Source: a bacterium (GTDB taxonomy: Bacteria; Dependentiae; Babeliae; Babeliales; RVW-14). From it: a DNA stretch of 5,519 bases. The number at the start of each line of letters is the position of its first letter. Position 1 is the stretch's first letter. The position numbers and the translations under genes were made by a program. Below the pieces are notes generated by a model. That model saw only the letters and a program-made list of their open reading frames with translations. It ran no database searches and was not told where the DNA came from. The stretch covers positions 1-5,519 of the forward strand of contig RGUK01000117.1 of the NCBI GenBank assembly GCA_010027825.1, given 5' to 3'. Shown here piece by piece: positions 1 to 4,793 of this stretch.

Positions 1-630
1 GCCATTCATAGAGATATCAACCAGACCGATGATATCATTACCGTTCAAATCAACTGGCCCCGCTGCTGGATAATTCCACCAATCGTTTCCACCTGGCGCT
101 CCTGGGGCTCCTGGCGGTCCGGGCGGACCCGCTGCACCACCAATCGCAACAACATTCACAGATTGACCGACCGCCCACACGAACGGTGGGACAGCTCCAC
201 CAATATAGGTGAATGTCAGCGTGGCGAGGCCGGTGATATCATCCATGACAAAAGCTGATACAAGGAGGCTGACGCTGACCGGCCCGAATGTTCCCTGCTC
301 CTGCTGGAATGATAGAGTCAGCGTGCCGCCGTTGCTAAAAAACAGATTGCGGGCAGCGCGCAGGAAGGCGAGTCCACCCGGCAGCTCTGCCGTATAATTA
401 ATGACCAAATCAGTCGGCCCTAGAAACAGGTCTTCAGGTGACGGTGGATTATTAGTATTGTAGAGCCAAGTCCCAAAAGTATTAGCTCCATCGTTTCCTG
501 GCACGCCCTGAGGGCCGGGCGGTCCCTGCGCTCCAGCTGGTCCGGGCGCTCCAGCCATCGCGCCCTCATTATAAAGCAGAAACTGTGAGCTGATAGAATT
601 AAGCTCATTAGTAGAGGTCAGCAACGACAT
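1..630 (-). CDS. Collagen-like fibre/adhesin protein (partial, C-terminus beyond left edge)
   Basis: The frame is open for 210 codons from the ATG at 630-628 to the window edge, with no stop. It opens with a short non-repetitive head (MSLLTSTNELNSIS...). A first Gly-X-Y block follows at residues 27-48, then a beta-rich hydrophobic domain at about 50-165 with no recognisable family. A second Gly-X-Y block lies at 168-180, and the visible part ends in WWNYPAAGPVDLNGNDIIGL. The W..YPA..V(D/N)(L/M)xGxxI pattern is, from my general knowledge, common at the start of repetitive shafts in giant-virus and phage fibre proteins. Collagen-like proteins are frequent virion surface components in giant viruses, virophages and PLVs, so a surface fibre is the likely role. 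I chose the start because it is the first Met and sits directly on the divergent promoter spacer. Target and total length cannot be judged. Confidence 0.85.
   Translation of the reverse strand, partial: MSLLTSTNELNSISSQFLLYNEGAMAGAPGPAGAQGPPGPQGVPGNDGANTFGTWLYNTNNPPSPEDLFLGPTDLVINYTAELPGGLAFLRAARNLFFSNGGTLTLSFQQEQGTFGPVSVSLLVSAFVMDDITGLATLTFTYIGGAVPPFVWAVGQSVNVVAIGGAAGPPGPPGAPGAPGGNDWWNYPAAGPVDLNGNDIIGLVDISMNG
91..129 (-). repeat. Collagen-like Gly-X-Y block 2
   Basis: Residues 168-180 of the fibre protein read GPPGPPGAPGAPG, four Gly-X-Y triplets and a closing Gly. The block joins the central beta-rich domain to the downstream VDLNG-type segment. Confidence 0.88.
487..552 (-). repeat. Collagen-like Gly-X-Y block 1
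   Basis: Residues 27-48 of the fibre protein contain seven consecutive Gly-X-Y triplets (GAP GPA GAQ GPP GPQ GVP GND) and a closing Gly. Proline often fills the X or Y position, as in trimeric collagen-like shafts. Confidence 0.9.
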
Positions 631-651
631 ATTCTAACGGGACATTAGAAA
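631..651. promoter_or_regulatory. Palindromic divergent promoter with TCTA cores
   Basis: This is the whole spacer between the divergent fibre gene (ATG at 630) and the DUF5754-like gene (ATG at 652). It contains the perfect inverted repeat TTCTAA (632-637), a 7-nt spacer, and TTAGAA (645-650). Each strand therefore has TCTA exactly 15 nt before its own ATG, and TTAGAA plus one A/T immediately before it. A bidirectional promoter or operator is inferred from this symmetry. TCTA flanked by A/T resembles the late-promoter core reported for Cafeteria roenbergensis virus and mavirus. Confidence 0.55.
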
Positions 652-930
652 ATGTTGCGACTGCTTGAGATAGTTCGCTCACCTAGGGCAGACAAAAAAT
701 GGCGAGCGATATTCAGCGACGGCACGAAGACTGATTTTGGTGCGACCGGTTATCGCGATTACACGCAGCACAAAGACTCTACCCGTGCGGCTTCTTATAG
801 AGCGCGCCATCGTAAAGACCTGGACACGGGAGACCCCCGGCGCGCCGGTTTCCTAAGCTACTATATTCTCTGGGACACACCGGACTTTAATGAGAATGTG
901 AGGCGCTATAAAAATCGCTTTCACATGTAA
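652..930 (+). CDS. DUF5754-like conserved viral protein
   Basis: A 92-aa protein of unknown function. It carries a conserved-looking core: KKWRAIFSDGTKTDFGATGYRDYTQHKD (residues about 15-42, quoted in parts: FGATGY, DYTQHKD), then YRARHRKDL, DPRRAGFLSYY, LWDTP and a terminal YKNRF. From memory this FGa-GY-DYT-HKD / RH-KD / aGf-s-y-LW pattern matches the small family labelled DUF5754, found in chloroviruses and other large algal DNA viruses. This was not checked by search. The protein is basic and soluble, with no signal peptide or membrane segment. Its start lies on the palindromic spacer shared with the fibre gene. Its TAA stop is 2 nt before the penton-like ATG, so the two genes may share a transcript. 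Confidence 0.82.
   Translation: MLRLLEIVRSPRADKKWRAIFSDGTKTDFGATGYRDYTQHKDSTRAASYRARHRKDLDTGDPRRAGFLSYYILWDTPDFNENVRRYKNRFHM
907..914 (+). promoter_or_regulatory. TATA-box-like element before the penton-like gene
   Basis: TATAAAAA lies 26 nt (first base to ATG) upstream of the penton-like start, inside the last codons of the upstream gene. This gene has no TCTA within 20 nt of its ATG, so the TATA-like box is the best promoter candidate. It could also be chance, because the same bases encode Tyr-Lys-Asn. Confidence 0.35.
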
Positions 931-932
931 AG

Positions 933-1934
933 ATGGCGCATCTCATCGCTGGCTCGGCGCTGCCGATTTACTCGGCCAAGGATTCAGCAATCACTCAGAG
1001 GCCTGTCAGTTCGTCGCTTCTGTGTATTGATTCGGAGGACCGGTATGGAACAGTTTCTAATTCACGAACTTCTCTCAGCCGCTCATCGCCCTATGATTTC
1101 ACAATCACAAAAACCGAGAACATTATGTCGGGGTTTTTCACTCGGGTAGCGGTTAGCGATATCAACTTTCCTTGGGGGATTCCTAACATTAATGTGAAAA
1201 CTAACAGAATGAATGTGGCGTGGGATGGTGGCGCGCCTGTAGAAATCACACTGACTCCTGGATTTTATACACCTGCGGCTCTCGCGGCAGCGGTTCAGGT
1301 GGCTGTGCGTGCGTTGGGTGGCGGCGTACCTCTTGCTGCTTTTACTATAGTTTATGGGCTAGATAATATCCCCCGCTTTTCATACGCTACCAACAATCCA
1401 GCGCGCTCTATCGCTTTCACGCCTATCACAACAAATTCTGCGTCTTATAATTATGACCTTACATATACACGCCAGCTGTTTGATTTGATGGGCCTTGATG
1501 ACACTAACGGGTTTTTCTCTACAACTGCAGTGAGCGGCACAACTTATTGCCAGGCGATTCGTTATGTTGATATCGTCAGCCCTCAGCTGACCTACAACCA
1601 GGCTCTGAAAGATACTATGTCACAGCCCGTAGCCCGTGATGTGCTGTGTCGCGTGTATCTCGGCGAGCCCGCTGGTGCCCAGAGCACGGTGCCGCCCAGC
1701 TCTGCGACATTCTGCCCGCCAGGATGCGCCCCATTCACCATTTACCGGCAGTTCGCTACACCCAAATACATCCAATGGATGCCGAACCAGCCTGTGGGCG
1801 GCGCTGTCCAGTTCAGAGTATTTGACGACCAGGGACAGATTTTGACACCGAGTCTGGATGTAGGCGGAGTGTTTTATGACCCGTTACGCTCCAGGCTGGA
1901 TTGGTCTATGACGCTGCTAGTATCTGAGAACTGA
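933..1934 (+). CDS. Putative penton / minor capsid protein
   Basis: A 333-aa protein, compatible in length with the single-jelly-roll penton proteins of PLVs and virophages, which form the capsid vertices. It is beta-rich and has no signal peptide. Visible landmarks are SEDRYG (about 34-39), SPYDFTI (52-58), SDINFPWGIPN (75-85), LTPGFYTPAALAAAVQ (107-122), DTMSQPVARDVLCRVYLGEP (227-246), and a C-terminal stretch YRQFATPKYIQWMPNQPVGG (271-290) then QFRVFDDQG (293-301). The P-G-x-Y-T-P-x-x-L-A motif and the F-x-x-PKxIQW ... V-x-DD-x-G ending recall minor capsid proteins of PLVs as I remember them. CPPGC (261-265) may be a disulfide or metal pair. The ATG follows the previous stop by 2 nt. The gene ends with tandem stops TGA TAG, followed by inverted repeats. 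Its neighbourhood to the major capsid and packaging genes supports a virion role. The exact penton assignment is moderately sure. Confidence 0.75.
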   Translation: MAHLIAGSALPIYSAKDSAITQRPVSSSLLCIDSEDRYGTVSNSRTSLSRSSPYDFTITKTENIMSGFFTRVAVSDINFPWGIPNINVKTNRMNVAWDGGAPVEITLTPGFYTPAALAAAVQVAVRALGGGVPLAAFTIVYGLDNIPRFSYATNNPARSIAFTPITTNSASYNYDLTYTRQLFDLMGLDDTNGFFSTTAVSGTTYCQAIRYVDIVSPQLTYNQALKDTMSQPVARDVLCRVYLGEPAGAQSTVPPSSATFCPPGCAPFTIYRQFATPKYIQWMPNQPVGGAVQFRVFDDQGQILTPSLDVGGVFYDPLRSRLDWSMTLLVSEN

Positions 1935-1993
1935 TAGTCATCAGCATTCCTTCGTTTCACTGCGGAGAACTAATCGCAGAATCATTTTGATTC
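1931..1993. terminator. Cluster of hairpins between convergent genes
   Basis: Three perfect inverted repeats lie in a row where the penton-like gene (plus) meets the 49-aa gene (minus). They are CTGAT/ATCAG (1931-1935 with 1940-1944, loop 4), CTGCG/CGCAG (1960-1964 with 1975-1979, loop 10) and GAATCA-TTT-TGATTC (1979-1993, stem 6, loop 3). The second and third share G1979, so they are alternatives. Transcript 3' ends at palindromes between convergent genes are known from mimivirus. The same role here is inferred. The stems are short. Confidence 0.45.
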
Positions 1994-1998
1994 GTGAA

Positions 1999-2148
1999 TT
2001 ACTTCTTCAACCTTTCGGCACGGTACAGCGCCCGCATCTGCGCTTCAGCTCGGCTGCGGGGAATCGGCTCTTTACTCATGTGAGTGCCATTCCTATCCAC
2101 AACCCAGTACAAATCGCGTAGCGGTGCCTTACGGAGCTTGTAGGGCAT
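1999..2148 (-). CDS. Small basic conserved-looking protein, 49 aa
   Basis: A complete short frame from the ATG at 2148-2146 to the TAA at 2001-1999. The protein reads MPYKLRKAPLRDLYWVV, DRNGTHMSKEPIP, RSRAEAQMRALYRAERLKK. It has a basic head, an LYWVV beta-like core, a KEPIP turn and an amphipathic RAEAQMRALY helix. From memory, this K-AP-xDLYWVV ... SK-PIP-xRAEAQ-RALY layout is common among short uncharacterised proteins of giant viruses and their satellites. No function is known to me. It starts 13 nt after the major capsid stop on the same strand. A TCTAA overlapping that stop codon lies 14 nt before its ATG, so it may have its own promoter or be co-transcribed with the capsid gene. It fills the only otherwise empty stretch between the penton and capsid genes. 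Confidence 0.8.
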   Translation of the reverse strand: MPYKLRKAPLRDLYWVVDRNGTHMSKEPIPRSRAEAQMRALYRAERLKK

Positions 2149-2161
2149 TTTTGTTATCTGC

Positions 2162-3412
2162 TTAGAAAATCAGGTCGCACGAGCCACGAGAGAAGCTCGC
2201 GGTCGCGTTGTAGTGATACACCACGTGGGCGGTGTAAGCATCAGCCGTAGGAGGCGTCAGCTGGAGATTCACGATGCCGTTGGTAATCTCCTTCCCGTGC
2301 ACCAGCACGGTCGCCTCGTAGTCGTCGCCGGTAGGCTGCGAGAACGGCAGCTCCGCCCACTGAGACAGCACGCCAGTAGAGACCAGCGCGCCACCACCAC
2401 CACCAGCCGCAGAGAAGGCAGTCGTATCCACCGCCGCCGGGGCCGTGCCGTCCAGCAGATTCCAAATCTGGCTGGAGCCGTTATCGTAGCTGGAATAGAT
2501 TACACCAGCATATAGCACCTGGACTTTCTTGGGCGCGTACCAGCGGCCAGCGTTCAGAGCATCAGTGTTCTTCGTCAGCCACACGGAAATCTTCTTCACC
2601 TCACCAGCGCGGAAACCGGTCAGGGTCAGAGGCTGCTCGGCACCACCGGCCGCCACGGGGATAACCGTCTCCTGCTGGTCAAAATGGATGGGCAGGCCAT
2701 AAGAGTGCGTGTCCATATCGGCACGGTTCGCCAGCGACATAGAGCGGTCGGGCATCACCAGCTGCTCCACCTGGAAGTAGCCGGTAGAGAACGCGCTCGG
2801 GATGTTGCCGGTCAGAGCGGCAGGGGTAGGGTTCAGCACCCACCACTCAGAAGGAGCGGCCAGCTCCACGGTAATCTGAATCTGCTGCGACAGCAGGTCG
2901 CCGGCCACGGGCAGCGCGATACCATCCGCCGAGGGAGGGCAGAACACGCTGATGGGGATATAGGCGAACTGGTCCTGGGCGAAATCCGCCGCAACGGACA
3001 TCTGCTGGCCACCCAGAGAGAGGATGGAGTTGCGCTGCTCCTTGGTGCGGGAGAGACGCATATTGCGCTGGAGCAGCTGCTGGCCAGTCAGGAAATATTG
3101 AGAAGAACCACCGATACGGAAGCTCACCTGACGGATAGCCTGGTAGCCCCAGCCCCGGGGAGCCGCATACAGACCCTGTTGCGCACCACCCGCATTCAGC
3201 GCCGCTGAGCTATAGCCAATCACGCAAACCACATGGCGCACACCGTTCCCCGGGGGAATCGTGAAGACGCTGGTGCCCTGAGCCAAGTTGCTCAGATTCT
3301 GCGTGAAGCGAGTGTTATACTCCACCGGGATGCTCTGCTTCAGAGAGTTCTCGTGGTCAGCGTAATACAGGTCGCGGGCTTCACCTACGCGAACAAGAGC
3401 CTGGGCGGACAT
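2162..3412 (-). CDS. Major capsid protein, PLV type (double jelly roll)
   Basis: A 416-aa protein, beta-rich throughout, with no signal peptide or transmembrane segment. Landmarks are IPVEYNTRF (28-36), SVFTIPPGNGVRHVV (48-62), GWGYQAIRQVSFRIGGSSQYFLTGQQLLQ (87-115, key residues GWGY and GGSS), PISVFCPPS (153-161), the Trp pair in PSEWWVL (187-193), QVEQLVMPDRSMS (214-226), and a C-terminus with HGKEITNGIVNLQL (372-385), VVYHYNAT (397-404) and SRGSCDLIF. The GWGY ... GGSS ... TG segment and the NG-NL ... Y-YN ... D-IF ending fit PLV major capsid proteins as I know them. Such proteins form trimeric double-jelly-roll capsomers. At 416 aa it is on the short side. A Gly-rich loop (336-341) is encoded by a CCA repeat. 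Codon third positions are strongly G/C, which suits high expression. A TCTA sits 6 nt before the ATG. The large opposite-strand frames are shadows of this gene. Confidence 0.88.
   Translation of the reverse strand: MSAQALVRVGEARDLYYADHENSLKQSIPVEYNTRFTQNLSNLAQGTSVFTIPPGNGVRHVVCVIGYSSAALNAGGAQQGLYAAPRGWGYQAIRQVSFRIGGSSQYFLTGQQLLQRNMRLSRTKEQRNSILSLGGQQMSVAADFAQDQFAYIPISVFCPPSADGIALPVAGDLLSQQIQITVELAAPSEWWVLNPTPAALTGNIPSAFSTGYFQVEQLVMPDRSMSLANRADMDTHSYGLPIHFDQQETVIPVAAGGAEQPLTLTGFRAGEVKKISVWLTKNTDALNAGRWYAPKKVQVLYAGVIYSSYDNGSSQIWNLLDGTAPAAVDTTAFSAAGGGGGALVSTGVLSQWAELPFSQPTGDDYEATVLVHGKEITNGIVNLQLTPPTADAYTAHVVYHYNATASFSRGSCDLIF
2391..2405 (+). repeat. (CCA)5 trinucleotide repeat in capsid gene
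   Basis: Five perfect CCA units on the plus strand encode part of the Gly-rich run near residues 336-341 of the capsid protein. The unit is in frame, so slippage would only lengthen or shorten a probable surface loop. Confidence 0.8.
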
Positions 3413-3452
3413 TTATACTAGAGGCGGAGGAAAAATCTACGGCTCTAATAAA
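3413..3452. promoter_or_regulatory. Divergent promoter between capsid and proline-rich genes
   Basis: This is the full 40-nt spacer between the major capsid ATG (minus, 3412) and the proline-rich protein ATG (plus, 3453). The two ends are alike when each is read toward its gene: CTCTAGTATAAATG on the minus strand and CTCTAATAAAATG on the plus strand. TCTA therefore lies 6 nt from the capsid ATG and 5 nt from the other. A second plus-strand TCTA at 3436-3439, after AAAAA, is 13 nt from the ATG. A bidirectional late-type promoter is inferred. Confidence 0.55.
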
Positions 3453-3689
3453 ATGGCGGACATTACACCCCTCCCCGTAATTGATCCGATGCGAGTCAGG
3501 GATGAGGCTCCCGCAAAGCTCCCACCCGTGCCCCTGCGGCCGAATCCTCGGCACTCTCAGCCCAAGCCGAAAGCCGTGCCCGTGTCAGCCGATGGGAAAG
3601 CACCGAAGACGCGGCCCTGCTATGGATACACCAAGCCACCTCGGACGGTTCCGGATTTGGCTCCTCTGAAATATCTAGGCCGAGGATAA
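3453..3689 (+). CDS. Proline-rich small protein, 78 aa, function unknown
   Basis: I do not recognise this protein. It is rich in Pro (about a quarter of residues) and in Lys/Arg, with little secondary structure expected: PLPVIDPMR, KLPPVPLRPNPRHSQPKPK, KPPRTVPDLAPLKYLGRG. One Cys lies in RPCYGYTKPP. It has no membrane segment or signal peptide. The start is supported by the divergent spacer it shares with the capsid gene, with TCTA at 5 and 13 nt upstream. Its last 15 nt overlap the end of the AT-hook gene on the other strand. The alternative frame starting at 3481 lacks such an upstream signal and is taken as a shadow. A small virion or linker protein is possible but unproven. Confidence 0.65.
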   Translation: MADITPLPVIDPMRVRDEAPAKLPPVPLRPNPRHSQPKPKAVPVSADGKAPKTRPCYGYTKPPRTVPDLAPLKYLGRG

Positions 3690-4055
3690 CTCTTCAACTC
3701 GTTGCCGAAAGTATTCCCGGATGTCTTCCTTTTTGGGATTGCTATCAAGCAGTTCCGCGATGGCCTCAGAGGCTTTCGCGCGACGCGCTGCAAGTATGTC
3801 CTTTTTACTGGGGCGACCCTTCTTTCTCTTTGGCTCTTCCACATGCTCAATGATGTCGGGAGCCGGAGCCGGAGGCGCACCGACGCGACGCGCTGAGAGG
3901 ACCGCCGGAGGAAGTATCTCAGGACCCTTTGACCGGCCTCCAGCCAACAGGGGTGGTGCTGCTGTAGCAACTAGTGGCATTACAGCAGGAGGCCCCATCA
4001 TTTTACGCTCTCCGATAGCTCTCGCACTAAGAATAGCAGGCGGCAGAAAATTCAT
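3675..4055 (-). CDS. AT-hook-like basic protein with duplicated motif, 126 aa
   Basis: The N-terminal half is low-complexity, Pro/Ala/Leu-rich and holds two copies of one motif: LPPAILSARAIG (residues 4-15) and LPPAVLSARRVG (48-59). An acidic linker (DIIEHVEEP) is followed by KRKKGRPSKKD (76-86), whose K-GRP-K core is an AT-hook minor-groove DNA-binding motif. A charged helical C-terminus comes last (AARRAKASEAIAELL, EDIREYFRQRVEEL). I chose Met at 4055 rather than the upstream Met at 4166, because the longer form would run antisense through the first 95 nt of the ATPase gene, whereas this start leaves a clean 16-nt divergent spacer. Role in DNA binding, condensation or late transcription is inferred. 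The AT-hook is the only functional clue. Confidence 0.75.
   Translation of the reverse strand: MNFLPPAILSARAIGERKMMGPPAVMPLVATAAPPLLAGGRSKGPEILPPAVLSARRVGAPPAPAPDIIEHVEEPKRKKGRPSKKDILAARRAKASEAIAELLDSNPKKEDIREYFRQRVEELSSA
3801..3830 (-). other. AT-hook motif (KRKKGRPSKK)
   Basis: Residues 76-85 of the AT-hook-like protein have the GRP core flanked by Lys/Arg on both sides, as in canonical AT-hooks that insert into the minor groove of A/T-rich DNA. Only one copy is seen. Confidence 0.7.
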
Positions 4056-4071
4056 CGTCTCTATTAGGGCA
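4056..4071. promoter_or_regulatory. Compact divergent spacer, AT-hook gene and ATPase gene
   Basis: Only 16 nt separate the two start codons. A plus-strand TCTA (4060-4063) followed by TTAG lies 8 nt before the ATPase ATG. No TCTA faces the AT-hook gene. Its signals would have to lie inside the ATPase coding sequence, where AATAAAAC-like A/T-rich sequence is present on the minus strand. Confidence 0.4.
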
Positions 4072-4716
4072 ATGAGTTTTATTAGTAAGCGATTAGATTT
4101 GACTATGCCGACTAATGGTGGCGTGTCTATTGCGCTGGTTGGTGCTTCGCGTAGCGGCAAGACCACGCTGATGAAGTATCTCTATCGTAAGCATTTTTCT
4201 AAACATATCACGCTGATGTGCTCCATGAATCCGCAGGCCGATATCTATAAGGATTTGGATTCCAAGGTCGTGATTTCGCAGGAGTATCATCCAGAGCTGC
4301 TGCGCGAGGCGCACGAGATTAATCAGTTGACGGACAATAAGTTCCCCATCTGTTTTATATCGGACGATTATGTGGATGCCAAAATCAAGAATGACCCAGA
4401 GATTACCCGCTGTATGACTATTATGCGTAATGCTGCGATATCCAGCATCTGGTCTTTTCAGGGGCGCACGCTAATGAGCGCCGTGGGGCGTAACAATATT
4501 AACTTTATAGCAGTATTCAAGCAGCAGACACCGAAAGAGTGGGAATGCGTCATTAAGGAGTTCTTGAGTATGTGGCTACCGGCGGGCATGACCATGCGTG
4601 AAATGGTGGAATTCTGTCGCATCGCGACGGAAGCCCATCAGTTCTTCTTTATTGATAACATTAATGGCGTATGCTATTTGAGTAAGCTACAGAAGGACCA
4701 GCTGGAGGATGATTAG
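4072..4716 (+). CDS. DNA-packaging ATPase, A32 / FtsK-HerA superfamily
   Basis: A 214-aa P-loop ATPase that would drive genome translocation into the preformed capsid. Walker A is GASRSGKT at residues 24-31, after the beta strand VSIALV. Walker B is ICFISDDY at 93-100, with acidic D98 and D99. The segment RNAAISSIWSFQ (119-130) supplies the Gln typical of the superfamily's third motif, and GRNNINFIAVFK (139-150) holds a candidate arginine finger, R140. Such ATPases in PLVs, virophages and giant viruses are commonly somewhat over 200 aa, which fits. I chose the ATG at 4072. The frame is open upstream to 3721, but that part encodes Ser/Ala-rich sequence antisense to the AT-hook gene and is not ATPase-like. 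Only 23 residues precede the P loop, as expected. TCTA lies 8 nt upstream. The gene ends convergently with the Lys/Ala-rich gene. Confidence 0.92.
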   Translation: MSFISKRLDLTMPTNGGVSIALVGASRSGKTTLMKYLYRKHFSKHITLMCSMNPQADIYKDLDSKVVISQEYHPELLREAHEINQLTDNKFPICFISDDYVDAKIKNDPEITRCMTIMRNAAISSIWSFQGRTLMSAVGRNNINFIAVFKQQTPKEWECVIKEFLSMWLPAGMTMREMVEFCRIATEAHQFFFIDNINGVCYLSKLQKDQLEDD

Positions 4717-4793
4717 AAATCGGTTAAATGTTTGAATCGCTCGGCCTGTGCTGCTAATGCTTTGGCGTGCTGTTCAGGTGAAAGACTTATATA
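4717..4793 (-). other. Convergent spacer with in-frame coding-like extension
   Basis: This is the gap between the ATPase stop and the TGA stop of the Lys/Ala-rich gene. On the minus strand the same frame continues after that TGA for 26 sense codons (4793-4716) to a TAA at 4715-4713. It reads YISLSPEQHAKALAAQ then AERFKHLTDF, which is helical and compositionally like the gene before it. No ATG starts this segment. It may be a stop-readthrough extension, a remnant of a longer C-terminus, or chance. Confidence 0.4.

Noticed and set aside
209..608. Frames at 209-397 (plus) and 420-608 (minus, other frame) within the fibre gene
   Set aside because: They overlap the uninterrupted 210-codon fibre frame, which carries the collagen repeats. 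Their products look random.
1636..1845. 69-codon frame inside the penton-like gene
   Set aside because: It is an alternative-frame shadow rich in Cys, Arg and Ser, with no start signal.
1931..1937. TGA read as Trp (alternative genetic code), suggested by the in-frame TGA in the Lys/Ala-rich gene
   Set aside because: The penton gene also ends in TGA, backed up at once by TAG. TGG is used freely for Trp, and no conserved domain is interrupted by TGA.
2213..2515. 100-codon plus-strand frame and a 74-codon minus-strand frame within the capsid gene
   Set aside because: Both are low-complexity Arg/Gly/Trp shadows of the capsid codons.
2684..3208. 174-codon plus-strand frame opposite the capsid gene
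   Set aside because: The Arg/Gln/His-rich product is typical of the reverse complement of a high-GC3 gene. No motif or upstream signal is present.
3620..3970. 116-codon minus-strand frame overlapping the AT-hook gene, and the 64-codon plus-strand frame at 3702-3896
   Set aside because: These are out-of-frame shadows of the AT-hook gene. They lack its motif duplication and AT-hook.
3721..4071. N-terminal extension of the ATPase frame (117 extra codons)
   Set aside because: It is Ser/Ala/Gly-rich, is antisense to the AT-hook gene, and has no ATPase homology. The P loop normally lies near the N-terminus, so the ATG at 4072 is preferred.
4056..4166. Upstream start for the AT-hook protein (37 extra residues)
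   Set aside because: It would overlap the ATPase start antisense by 95 nt. The internal Met at 4055 starts exactly at the copied LPPAILSAR motif and leaves a normal divergent spacer.
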